Assembly (NCBI GenBank): GCA_963674575.2
Contig: CAXXQT010000009.1
Location: 1,922,001 to 1,986,000, forward strand
DNA from: JAAYAY01 sp963674575
GTDB taxonomy: Bacteria > Planctomycetota > Planctomycetia > Pirellulales > Thermoguttaceae
Length of the DNA stretch: 64,000 nucleotides
Reading direction: 5' to 3'
The first letter of the stretch is position 1. Every line of letters starts with the position of its first letter. The notes beneath the pieces are model-generated. The model was not told the origin of the DNA. It did not search any database and saw nothing but the letters and a program-made list of their open reading frames with translations. This document shows positions 34,823 through 43,346 of this stretch, piece after piece. A program made the translations under genes and the position numbers.

Positions 34823-36823
34823 ATGTTCAAGGCAAACCAGTGTCAGCTTGCGATGATCCTCCTAATGTCGTTCGTTTCTACTGGGATAGCTCAGGACGCG
34901 CCAGTCGGCAAATCGCTTGCATCGATTCGATTTGAAGATGGTCCGGAAAGTTATGCAGGCAAGCCCTATCTCTGGCTTGCCAGGATGCAGATTGATCTGA
35001 CGATCGATGTCAAACCGGCCGCAGGTCTGATGCTCGACCTGCTGTGGGGATCGAAGAACGATGCCCGCAGGGCGGCACTCGTGGTGAATGGCATGCCGCA
35101 AACGCTTGAGGGAGGCGGATACGATGGATTTCGCTGGAAGCGAGTTGCGCTGCCCGATGATATCAAGGGCGATAGATACGAGGTGACGATCAAGCAGTCC
35201 GGCGGCAAGGCTGCGTTTATCGCCGAGGTCCGTCTAACGGATCCAGCAGGAACCAGCACCAGCCAGGCAGCAAGCGAAACTGTCCGCAACATGACGCTCA
35301 AGACAACGGCTGTCACGGGCCATTCGTCAACCAGTTTCGTTGGCATTGTTGCTTCCGGCGAGGACCTGGCCAGGGAGCTTCCCACAGACCCGCTCGAGCG
35401 ATCGGCAGAGATTGCGAGTTACACGATAAGCAAGGTTCAGCGTTGGCTGCATGAAGTGGCGCTCAAGAAGATCGAACCGGACACGGGCCTGTATCATCCC
35501 GACGGTAATTTCAACTATCAAGACGCGTGGGCTGACTGTTATCCGTTTCTTGTCTGGGCTGCGTGGCTCACAGACCTGGAAGCCCTCAACGGTCCGGTTC
35601 GCGGCGCTTTGCACGCCGAGATCAAGCATTGCCCGACGGGGTTCTTCGCCGACGCCAAAAACACGTTTGGCGGCAGCGAGTACGTGAAAGACGGGCTGAT
35701 CGCTATCGTTGAGGTCACTGGTCGAGATGAATGGTTCGATCGGATGCAGGCCGTGGAGGACGAGATTTGGGCAAATCCTGCAATCGACACGGACTACGGG
35801 AAGATTCCTTCGGAGAACCTGGAGATCAACGGCGAACAGATTCAGGCATTAGCCCGCATGTACACGATGACTGGCGAGAAGAAGTATCTCGAATACGCCG
35901 AGCGACTTGCCGACTACTACCTGCTTAAGGGCGATTTCGTGCCCACGCGGCTTCGCGATCACGGGTGTGAGATCATCGGCGGACTGGGGCTTTTGCTCGC
36001 GGTCGAGTCGGTGCATAACCCCGAAAAGGCGAAGCAGCATCTTCCCCACATGAAGAAGATGTTGGACGAGATTCTCGCGAGGGGGATCAACGAAGACGGC
36101 GTCATGTTCAATCGGCTCGACGATTCCAAGAGCGGCTTGAGTGACGGATGGGGTTACAACTATGTCGCCTATCTTTGCTACGACATGGTCATAGGCAAGC
36201 CGGTTTATCAATCGCAGATGCAGCGGACTTTGCGCAGCCTCATGAAGCCGCAGTACAAGAATTACAGGTGGGAAGGATCCATCGATGGATCGGCCGATTC
36301 GGTCGAAGGCGGGCTCTATATGATGAACCGACTGCCAGTCCCTGAAGGGATTGCCTGGGCGGATCGGGAAGTGGCGGCGAATATCGTGCGTTTCAACGAT
36401 CCATTGGATACGTGCGGTCTATGGGGCACGATGAAGCTGCAATCCAACGGCGTAAGGACGTGCATCATGCACGCCCTGATGCACACACGCGGGACCGTTG
36501 CCCGGCCTTGGAGAAGAGACCTGAAGCTGGGCGCCGTTGATGTTGATGGAGGAATCGCCGTTCTTCTGAAGGCGGACGAGCCCTACGAAGGTAAGATTGT
36601 GTTCGACATTCCGCGCCATCGCCACTACATGGGATTCACGAAGGACTGGCCTCGCATGAACACGCTTCCCGAGTGGTTCACCGTGGAAGCCGGCAACGAC
36701 TATACGATCAAGGGACTGGGGGATGCTCCAGCAACGTACTCCGGAAAGCAGCTCGCCGAAGGTCTGCAAGTAACGCTCAAGCCGGGCGAGGAACTACGGT
36801 TTACCGTGACGTCGGTTCGCTAG
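34823..36823 (+). CDS. Secreted alpha/alpha-barrel protein of unknown function
   Basis: 666 residues with a signal peptide (CQLAMILLMSFVSTGIAQD). Residues about 30-140 form a beta domain. From about 190 on, a helical-toroid pattern like glycoside hydrolases of the six-hairpin type: YHPDGNFNYQDAWADCYPFLVWAAWL, QALARMYTMTGEKKYLEYAERLADYYL, YVKDGLIAIVEVTGRDEWFDRM, SIDGSADSVEGGLYMMNRL. Acidic residues that could be catalytic are present, but I cannot name the family. A C-terminal beta domain closes the protein. Probably acts on a glycan like its neighbours. Confidence 0.6.
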   Translation: MFKANQCQLAMILLMSFVSTGIAQDAPVGKSLASIRFEDGPESYAGKPYLWLARMQIDLTIDVKPAAGLMLDLLWGSKNDARRAALVVNGMPQTLEGGGYDGFRWKRVALPDDIKGDRYEVTIKQSGGKAAFIAEVRLTDPAGTSTSQAASETVRNMTLKTTAVTGHSSTSFVGIVASGEDLARELPTDPLERSAEIASYTISKVQRWLHEVALKKIEPDTGLYHPDGNFNYQDAWADCYPFLVWAAWLTDLEALNGPVRGALHAEIKHCPTGFFADAKNTFGGSEYVKDGLIAIVEVTGRDEWFDRMQAVEDEIWANPAIDTDYGKIPSENLEINGEQIQALARMYTMTGEKKYLEYAERLADYYLLKGDFVPTRLRDHGCEIIGGLGLLLAVESVHNPEKAKQHLPHMKKMLDEILARGINEDGVMFNRLDDSKSGLSDGWGYNYVAYLCYDMVIGKPVYQSQMQRTLRSLMKPQYKNYRWEGSIDGSADSVEGGLYMMNRLPVPEGIAWADREVAANIVRFNDPLDTCGLWGTMKLQSNGVRTCIMHALMHTRGTVARPWRRDLKLGAVDVDGGIAVLLKADEPYEGKIVFDIPRHRHYMGFTKDWPRMNTLPEWFTVEAGNDYTIKGLGDAPATYSGKQLAEGLQVTLKPGEELRFTVTSVR

Positions 36824-36837
36824 GTAAATGAACTTGC

Positions 36838-36963
36838 GTGATTCCTGGAAACGCCGTCGCACTGGACACTGCTTGTCCACACGCCGGGAGCACGTGTCTC
36901 TGAGGATTCAGGGATTCTGCGGCGTGTGGCCGAGCAGTGGCACACGATCTCCTGGAATCGTGC
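36838..36963. terminator. Large palindrome in a convergent gap
   Basis: Left arm 36868-36886 and right arm 36920-36938 match at 17 of 19 positions (CCACACGCCG / CGGCGTGTGG perfect). An outer pair ATTCCTGGA / TCCTGGAATC extends it to most of the gap. It lies between convergent genes, so a bidirectional terminator or mobile repeat is possible. Confidence 0.6.
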
Positions 36964-36971
36964 AAGGTCAT

Positions 36972-38291
36972 TTAGCGTCTACCGAGCGGCAACTCGGTAT
37001 CGGGCGTCACTTCCTGTTTCCACTTCTGGATGGCGGCCTTCATTTCCTCGGTGCGTTTGGGGTATTGATCCGCGACGTTGGTTGTTTCCTTGATATCCTT
37101 GCGCAAGTCGTACAACTCGACGACATCGCCCTTGGTCTGCATTTTCCAAGGGCCGTCCCGCATCGCGGTGCCTAATTTCGGTTCGTATCCGAAGAATACG
37201 CGACGCTCTGGCATGTCGGCTTGATCGAGCAGGTGATCTTTGAAGCTGATCCCGTCCAGCTTACGTTCCTTGGGGATGTCGATGCCCACGATGTCCATGA
37301 TGGTCGGCAGAAGGTCCATGCCCACCATCAACTCGTCGCTTGTGCTCCCGGCTTCGATCTTGCCGGGCCACCAGGCAATGGCCGGCACACGATGTCCTCC
37401 TTCGTAATTGCTGAACTTGCCGCCTCGGAACGGCTTGTTGGACCCACCCGCCCCGATCGCCCCATTGTCGGAAAAGAAGAAGAGAAACGTGTTCTCGGCA
37501 AGCCCCTCGCTGCGGACTGTGTCCAGAATCTGGCCGATGCCTTTGTCCATTTCTTCCAACATGATCTTGTACTTGGGGCGAATTCTATTCGGGTCCCACA
37601 TTTCCTGAGACGTGAGCTTCCTCTTCGGACGGTTCTCCAGCGTGTCGTCAGGCGTTTGGAACGGCAGGTGAACGGCCTCGTGGGCCACATAGAGGAAGAA
37701 GGGGGTCTTTTTGTTTTCCCTGATGAAACGCACGGCGTGATCGGTGATCAGATGCGTGGTGTAGCCCTTGATGTCCGTGCGCTGCTGGCCGTTGTACCAG
37801 TCGCCGTGATTGTGGTAGTCCGCTGCGCCGTTGAGGTAGCCGACAAACTGGTCAAAACCATGGCAGATTGGATTCTGTCCCGCTTCCACGCCCAAGTGCC
37901 ATTTGCCGAAGAGTGCGGTCCTGTACCCGTTCTGCTTCATGAGTCGCGGAATGGTCAGCTCGGAGGGGTCCAGTCCGGGCGTGTCCAGGTGTCTCGTAAT
38001 CACGTCGACGATTCCAACTCGCTGCTGATAGCGGCCGGTGAGCAGTGACGCGCGCGTGGGGCTGCAAACGGAGCTGTTGGAGTGAAAGTCGGTAAAGGTC
38101 AGGCCCTCGGAAGCCAGGCGTTCAATCTGCGGAGTCTTGACCCAGCCATCGAACAGGCTGGTGTCCCCATACCCCAGATCGTCGGCCAGGATCACAATGA
38201 CATTGGGGCGAGACTCGGCCGCCGGACACACGGTGGCCATGAAAAGGAGTGCCAGTCCGGCATATCGTATCGCGCTAAAAGAGCCGTGCAT
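36972..38291 (-). CDS. Secreted sulfatase (CSPTR type)
   Basis: 439 residues with a signal peptide (YAGLALLFMATVCPAAE). Metal site IVILADDLGYGD; catalytic Cys in SVCSPTRASLLTGRYQQRVG; later FFFSDNGAIGAGGSNKPFRGGK and the final beta domain with LYDLRKDIKETTNVA. Related to arylsulfatase A / N-acetylgalactosamine-type enzymes, substrate unknown. It depends on formylglycine conversion by an enzyme outside the window. Convergent with the preceding gene. Confidence 0.93.
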   Translation of the reverse strand: MHGSFSAIRYAGLALLFMATVCPAAESRPNVIVILADDLGYGDTSLFDGWVKTPQIERLASEGLTFTDFHSNSSVCSPTRASLLTGRYQQRVGIVDVITRHLDTPGLDPSELTIPRLMKQNGYRTALFGKWHLGVEAGQNPICHGFDQFVGYLNGAADYHNHGDWYNGQQRTDIKGYTTHLITDHAVRFIRENKKTPFFLYVAHEAVHLPFQTPDDTLENRPKRKLTSQEMWDPNRIRPKYKIMLEEMDKGIGQILDTVRSEGLAENTFLFFFSDNGAIGAGGSNKPFRGGKFSNYEGGHRVPAIAWWPGKIEAGSTSDELMVGMDLLPTIMDIVGIDIPKERKLDGISFKDHLLDQADMPERRVFFGYEPKLGTAMRDGPWKMQTKGDVVELYDLRKDIKETTNVADQYPKRTEEMKAAIQKWKQEVTPDTELPLGRR

Positions 38292-38567
38292 TGTGGAATT
38301 CCTATTGCTCTTGGGTCCGGTCGGGTTGCGACCGGTGGTTGCGTATTATTGGCGGACGTTTGTCCCCGGAGGCGAACGGGTGCCCACTGCAAGGCATCGT
38401 AGTACTGCAGATGTGCCGAGTCAATTTGATCCAGAACGATCGGAACCGGATCGTCGGCAAGTGCGGCCTGGGCCGGCCATTCCGTTCGCTTGATGGCAGG
38501 CACATTGCTACAATAGCCTCCGCTGGTAAGTCCGCAATCCATCGAACCACTTCCGTGGAGACCTGCA

Positions 38568-39387
38568 ATGAACAAAGACAGAACCGGGGTGACGCGCCGT
38601 GGATTCTTGAACGTGACGAGTTCGACTGCGTTGGCGGCGTCGCTTGGACTGTCAGCCGGGGCCTCGGCTGGGGAACCGGCAAAAAAGGTGCGAATGGGGA
38701 TCGTGGGTGGTGGATTTGGAGCGGCCTTCCAATGGCATCTCGATCCGAATTGCGTGGTCGAGGCCGTCAGTGATCTACGGCCGGATCGCAGGAGTCACCT
38801 GCAGCGTGTTTATAGTTGCGAGAAGGCCTATGAGTCGCTGGAGAAGTTGGTCCTCGATCCAAACATCGACGCAGTCGCCGTTTTCACAGGTGCTCCGGAC
38901 CATGCCAGGCATGTCGTGCCTTGGATGGGGCCCGGACCATGAAGTGTATCGTGAGAATGTCTATGACAACCCTTTCCGAAATATGATGGGCTTGTTCAAG
39001 ACAACCGGCAATAGCATCTGCCGCTGCAACGTGGCATGGCATCTCCATAACGCCGGCGAACGGGCCCAGTGGATCGGAGAATACGCGGCGCTGTACATGC
39101 GAAGCGGCAGCGGACAGCCCTTCGTGTTTCAACGCAAGGGAAAACCGGATCAGACAACCCTGGGCGACTACATGGAATTGCTTCCGGAGCCGATGCGCGT
39201 ACCCACCGGACACGGCAATTCGCACCCGTTCATCACACGGGAATTCACGACGGCCCTCCTCGAGGATCGTGAACCGGCGGTCGACCTGTACGAGGCGCTG
39301 GCGATGACGGTGCCAGGCATCGTGGCCAACCAGTCGGCTAGAAAAGGTGGCGTGCAACTGGCCGTGCCCTGTTTCGACCCGGCGTGA
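38568..39387 (+). pseudogene. Gfo/Idh/MocA oxidoreductase with internal deletion and frameshift
   Basis: The 5' part is intact: a Tat signal (RRGFLNVTSSTALAASLG), Rossmann VRMGIVGGGFGAAFQW, and IDAVAVFTGAPDHARHVV, then a stop at 38942. From about 38915 the next frame reads LGWGPDHEVYRENVYDNPF and continues to a natural C-terminus at 39387 (PGIVANQSARKGGVQLAVP). In intact relatives about 120 residues, including the EKP-region helix and the substrate site, lie between these parts. They are missing, and the frames do not match. Confidence 0.82.
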
Positions 39388-39448
39388 TGATCGCATTGAT
39401 TCAGTGAGCGAATCGTGCCCGCGAGACCATTTGCAGGAGAGTTGGCAC

Positions 39449-41176
39449 ATGAGGACAATCCAATTGTTGGCACTAACCGTCTGCCTCTTCGTTCCCTGCC
39501 TGGAACGATTGGCAACCGGTGCGGAACCAGTCGCTGACTGGACACCGGTGACCGGCAAGTGGAGATTCGATCGGGAGATTGTGCCGATCATTTGCCAGGA
39601 AAGCGAGACGGGCTCCGGGTTGATTTTCTCGTCGAGCGGGACCGAGTCGATCCGAGCCTGTCGTGCAGTGGTGAAGGTCTCGCCGGATACTGCCGAGGCG
39701 GGACTCTGGTTGGATGCGGATCCGCACGCGGTCAGGGGGCTTCAGATTCTCTTGGGTCGGTGTTCCAACGTGGGTGGGTTCCTTGTCCGGACAGCCCAAG
39801 GCAAAACGCTGTGGGAAGATCGGTTTGCGCCGTGGAGCGACTATCATCCCTACGTCTTGGAGGCAGTTGTCGAGGCTGGCAGGCTGCGCGTGCAGATGTT
39901 CGAGGGAACGGGAGATGTCCTGATTTCGCAGAGCCCGTGGATCGCTCTCGGTAAGGGGGAGCGTGTGACGGGAGGCTCGATGGGGCTGTTCACAACGCAA
40001 GGCCGAGCGAGGTTCCTTGGCGTCCAGCGGAACGTCGAACCTCTTTCCGGGCTGGTGGCAGATCCGCCCAACAAACGTCGGCTTCAGAACAACGAAGAAT
40101 CGTGGGACCTGCAAGGCGACGGGCGGTGGATGTGGACCACCGCAGAACGCCAGCGTGTGCGGCAATACGCAAAATGTGAACGGAGTTGGGCCGTCTTTCG
40201 AGACGTGGCCGGCACGCATCGAACGTGGGAATGCCGAGTGCGAGTCGATCGCGACACCGGGGGAACCGGGATGTTCTTCCTCTATCGAAACGAGGATGAC
40301 AAGGGCTTCCTGGCCTGGCTTGGGGGGCGATTTGGCGACGGGGCCTTGATGCTGATAGGGTACAAGCCGGCGCCGAAAACGCTTTGGTCAAGTCCGCAAG
40401 GACGTTGGCATTGGGACACCGAGTATGTTCTGCGAGCCGAGACTCGCGAGGGGCAAGTCAGAATCCAGCAATTGGCAGCTGACGGCGTCACCGTCATTTC
40501 CGACTCGAACTGGGTTGAAATGGACGGTGAGTCTACGAACGAACCGGGATATTTGGGTTTGCACACCTGGAGAGGACCGGCTGAATTCTGGGCGTTCAAA
40601 GAAGAGTCGACTGGCGCAGGGGTAACCTCGGAGGAGTCGACTGTCGGCTCTTTAGGTCGATCCTGGCTCACATTGGGAGACGGGGAGTGGAAGTGGGCGG
40701 AGCCGGAACAAAAGGGACTCGTCCAGGTCGGTTCGTGCCGTCAAGCCGCGGCGCTCAATATCATGAAAGGACGAGCGCAGGGAACCTCGTCATGCTTTGT
40801 TCGCAAATCTCCAGCAGCAAAGGCGGCAGGCGTGGTTTTCCAGGCCGACCGAAGTTTGACCTCCGGGTTCCTGACGCTGATGACTGACGACGGCCCTCGG
40901 CTGGAGTCACTTGGCGGGAAGACATTGTGGCAGGCCGACGAGTGGGACGCTGATGCGAATCGCGAGTATCGCCTCGAAGGTGTGGTGATGACGGACCGTG
41001 TGGCGATGCGAGTGTACGACGGTAAGGATCCATCGCGCTTGCTATTGGCAAGCCCGGATATTTATGTTCCGGAGTCTAACAACAACCGGGTCGGCTACTC
41101 GGGGGTTGTCGCGCGAGGCGCTGCCGAGTTTCGCCGCACAGGCAAAGACTGGTGCCTTGTGGGGGCAGATGAGTAG
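39449..41176 (+). CDS. Secreted protein with three lectin-like modules
   Basis: 575 residues from MRTIQLLALTVCLFVPCLERL; AGGAGA lies upstream. Three similar segments of about 180 residues begin with a W..(G)(K/D)(G)xW pattern (WTPVTGKWRFD, WDLQGDGRWMW, WLTLGDGEWKW), each followed by a GLxLxxxxD/N strand and a YxLxA/VxxxxGxxRxQ strand. This resembles the DUF1080 / concanavalin-type jelly roll, often in planctomycete carbohydrate-active proteins. Binding or hydrolysis of a glycan is likely; no catalytic residue is assigned. Confidence 0.65.
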   Translation: MRTIQLLALTVCLFVPCLERLATGAEPVADWTPVTGKWRFDREIVPIICQESETGSGLIFSSSGTESIRACRAVVKVSPDTAEAGLWLDADPHAVRGLQILLGRCSNVGGFLVRTAQGKTLWEDRFAPWSDYHPYVLEAVVEAGRLRVQMFEGTGDVLISQSPWIALGKGERVTGGSMGLFTTQGRARFLGVQRNVEPLSGLVADPPNKRRLQNNEESWDLQGDGRWMWTTAERQRVRQYAKCERSWAVFRDVAGTHRTWECRVRVDRDTGGTGMFFLYRNEDDKGFLAWLGGRFGDGALMLIGYKPAPKTLWSSPQGRWHWDTEYVLRAETREGQVRIQQLAADGVTVISDSNWVEMDGESTNEPGYLGLHTWRGPAEFWAFKEESTGAGVTSEESTVGSLGRSWLTLGDGEWKWAEPEQKGLVQVGSCRQAAALNIMKGRAQGTSSCFVRKSPAAKAAGVVFQADRSLTSGFLTLMTDDGPRLESLGGKTLWQADEWDADANREYRLEGVVMTDRVAMRVYDGKDPSRLLLASPDIYVPESNNNRVGYSGVVARGAAEFRRTGKDWCLVGADE

Positions 41177-41178
41177 CG

Positions 41179-41202
41179 GTGCCCGTTTCGTTCGACGGGC
41201 AC
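41179..41202. terminator. Hairpin between convergent stops
   Basis: Perfect 8-bp stem GTGCCCGT / ACGGGCAC with a TTCGTTCG loop, filling the 30-base gap between two convergent stop codons. Probable bidirectional terminator. Confidence 0.6.
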
Positions 41203-41206
41203 ATGT

Positions 41207-42436
41207 TCATGGCTCTTCCTGTTGAAAATACTTGAGGAAGACGGTGCTGAGCTGTTCACCGTACTTCTTCCAGTTGGCGGCAGATGGGTAATCCTTCAGC
41301 CCGGCAATCCAGTCCGCGTTCAATTCGTGGATACACGCGGGAATTCCGTATCGCGTCTGCAGCCCTCCGGCAAAGGTTGGAGAGATTCCCGTCGAACTCC
41401 CTTCCGTAAACCACGAATTCGCTCGCAACACCTCTTCGAAACGCTTCAGCTTGGCCAGATGGTCTTCCCGCCGAGCATCGTCACCCTCTAGTCGGGGAAA
41501 ATGCAGATTGCCGTAGGCATCATTGTGGAAGTCGATGGCCAGATCGGGACGCTGCCGGCCCGCGATCTTCGCCTCGAGCCATTTCTCGAGTGCGGCGTTT
41601 TCCGGTGCCAACGTCGGATCGGCGGGTTGGAGCCAGTCGCGGTTGAGATCCTTGCCGTTCCCATTGAAGCGAGTCCGTCCACGGGCAACCCCATCTTTGT
41701 TTGCCATAGGCATCACGTACAGGCAGTAGGTTGCCAGACACTGCTGCGCCTGGGCGTCGCCCCGCAGCAGCCGACGAATCAACCCTTCCAGCACCCAATT
41801 GCCGCCAGGTTCCCAGGGGTGAGCGCGGGCGCGAATCAGCACGCGGTGCGGAGCGTCGGGGGATCCGACCCGGATCATCTCCAACTCGCGATCTTCCACC
41901 GTGTGCCCGATCGCCGTGATTTCGACCATCGCATCGCCCGCGATTTCAGTTTTCAGTTTCTCCAGGTCGGAAATCGAGTAGGGTTGCAGGCGAGCCACAT
42001 AGAGCGACGGGCCGCTTATGTGCACCTTCAGCCGCCGATGGTCCGGCTCGACGTATTCCATCTTGACCGCTCGCCACTCTTTCCCGTCATCTGAGACGAA
42101 AGTCGTCGCCGGCTCGCGAACCGCCGTGCCGAGTCTGCCATTGTAGATGTTGGCGAAGGGGCCCAGCAGGATCGTCAGATCCGCACCCGGCTCCGCGTCG
42201 ATCCTGAAGTTCCAGTGCCCGTTGGCCCGATTCGGAGCGCCGCGCTGCTGGTCGTAGACCAGATGGACATGGACCACTCCTTCTGCGTCGACTTCCCACC
42301 ACAAGGGCGAAGCGTTTTCAAAGCCTGTATTGATGTGCTGCAGAGGATGCGTCGTCTCATCCGCGCCAAGCCGGTTGTCAAACGTGCAAAGCACTGCGGC
42401 TGCCAAAACGGCTACTCTTGTCCATCGGTCAAACAT
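41207..42436 (-). CDS. Secreted M14 zinc carboxypeptidase
   Basis: 409 residues with a signal peptide (RVAVLAAAVLCTFDNRLGAD). N-terminal beta domain about 110 residues as in bacterial cytosolic-carboxypeptidase-like M14D proteins. Zinc ligands H and E in RARAHPWEPGGNWVLEG, conserved NKDGVARGRTRFNGNGKDLNRDW with substrate-binding N and R, and the third zinc ligand in DFHNDAYG. It removes C-terminal amino acids; a peptidoglycan or glycopeptide substrate is plausible. Followed at the 5' side by a siroheme protein with a 19-base gap. Confidence 0.88.
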   Translation of the reverse strand: MFDRWTRVAVLAAAVLCTFDNRLGADETTHPLQHINTGFENASPLWWEVDAEGVVHVHLVYDQQRGAPNRANGHWNFRIDAEPGADLTILLGPFANIYNGRLGTAVREPATTFVSDDGKEWRAVKMEYVEPDHRRLKVHISGPSLYVARLQPYSISDLEKLKTEIAGDAMVEITAIGHTVEDRELEMIRVGSPDAPHRVLIRARAHPWEPGGNWVLEGLIRRLLRGDAQAQQCLATYCLYVMPMANKDGVARGRTRFNGNGKDLNRDWLQPADPTLAPENAALEKWLEAKIAGRQRPDLAIDFHNDAYGNLHFPRLEGDDARREDHLAKLKRFEEVLRANSWFTEGSSTGISPTFAGGLQTRYGIPACIHELNADWIAGLKDYPSAANWKKYGEQLSTVFLKYFQQEEP

Positions 42437-42455
42437 GGTTCGGTGTCCCTCTTGA

Positions 42456-43127
42456 TCAAATATCGCTGCCAAGGCCCAGAGCTTCCTCCATGTCGGCAAG
42501 ACCAAGCCGTTCTATCATTCGCCCCATTCTCTCTTTGGGTTTGGCGTTCTGCCGGTAGTATTCGAGGATCTTGTCGACTAATTCGAGGGCCGCTTCATCG
42601 TCGATCCGCTGGGCCAGGATCTCGCCAATTCGAGGGTTCGTGCCCCCATTTCCTCCAACGTACACTCGCCAGCCTTTGGGGGTGCCGACCAGTCCGATAT
42701 CCTTGAAACTGGTCTCCCCGCACTGGTTCGGGCATCCGCTCACGCCGATCTTCATCTTTCCCGGCAACTGCATGCCGTGGTACTTGTCGTCGAGCATCTT
42801 TCCGATGCCGAGGCTATCCAACTGGCCTCGTTTGCAGTAAGTCGTGCCGGGACAGGCCTTGATGCTACGGACACAGATTCCGACGACGCTTCCCGGCTGA
42901 ATTCCCAACTCCGCCCAGATGGCGTCGACGTCCTTCTCTTCAATGCCGAGCATGGCAATACGGGCGGCACTCGTGATCTTGAGCATGGGCACGTTGTATT
43001 TTTCCGCCACGTCGGCAATCTTGCGGAGGATCTCAGGCGTTACCACACCGCAAGGAATGTGAGGAGCAATTCCGTAGGTCTGCCGATCCCGCTGAATCAC
43101 AACACCTTTTTCGCCGTCGTTTAGCAT
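42456..43127 (-). CDS. Siroheme / 4Fe-4S domain protein, nitrite/sulfite reductase-like
   Basis: 223 residues from MLNDGEKGVVIQRDRQTYG; GGAG lies eight bases upstream. It is a single half of a nitrite/sulfite reductase: ferredoxin-like domain (HIPCGVVTPEILRKIADVAEKYNVP) followed by the Fe-S/siroheme site ACPGTTYCKRG and SGCPNQCGETSFKDIGLVG with four cysteines. Full reductases have two such halves (about 500 residues). Stand-alone small versions occur in anaerobes with unclear roles. Electron donor unknown. Confidence 0.85.
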   Translation of the reverse strand: MLNDGEKGVVIQRDRQTYGIAPHIPCGVVTPEILRKIADVAEKYNVPMLKITSAARIAMLGIEEKDVDAIWAELGIQPGSVVGICVRSIKACPGTTYCKRGQLDSLGIGKMLDDKYHGMQLPGKMKIGVSGCPNQCGETSFKDIGLVGTPKGWRVYVGGNGGTNPRIGEILAQRIDDEAALELVDKILEYYRQNAKPKERMGRMIERLGLADMEEALGLGSDI

Positions 43128-43177
43128 AGAAGAAGCTCCCAAGGTCGCATTCGTGCTGTCGAAATGGGAATGAGAAT

Positions 43178-43202
43178 CCAGGCCGCGAATGGCACGGCCT
43201 GG
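43178..43202. other. Hairpin in a divergent gap
   Basis: Perfect 8-bp stem CCAGGCCG / CGGCCTGG in the 219-base region between the siroheme protein and the next plus-strand gene. Operator or attenuator possible; nothing else seen there. Confidence 0.4.
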
Positions 43203-43346
43203 TGATTATGCCAATCCAGCTTACCAAATTGGGTAGCAGGTTGCATTCCGTTGTTGTGCCAACGAAGATGTCAGTTGCTTGTCGGCGCAGTGCCGCCGGT
43301 CCCACCCCCCGATTGTTTCGTCTCCTTTTGCGAGGACACTGCTGAC

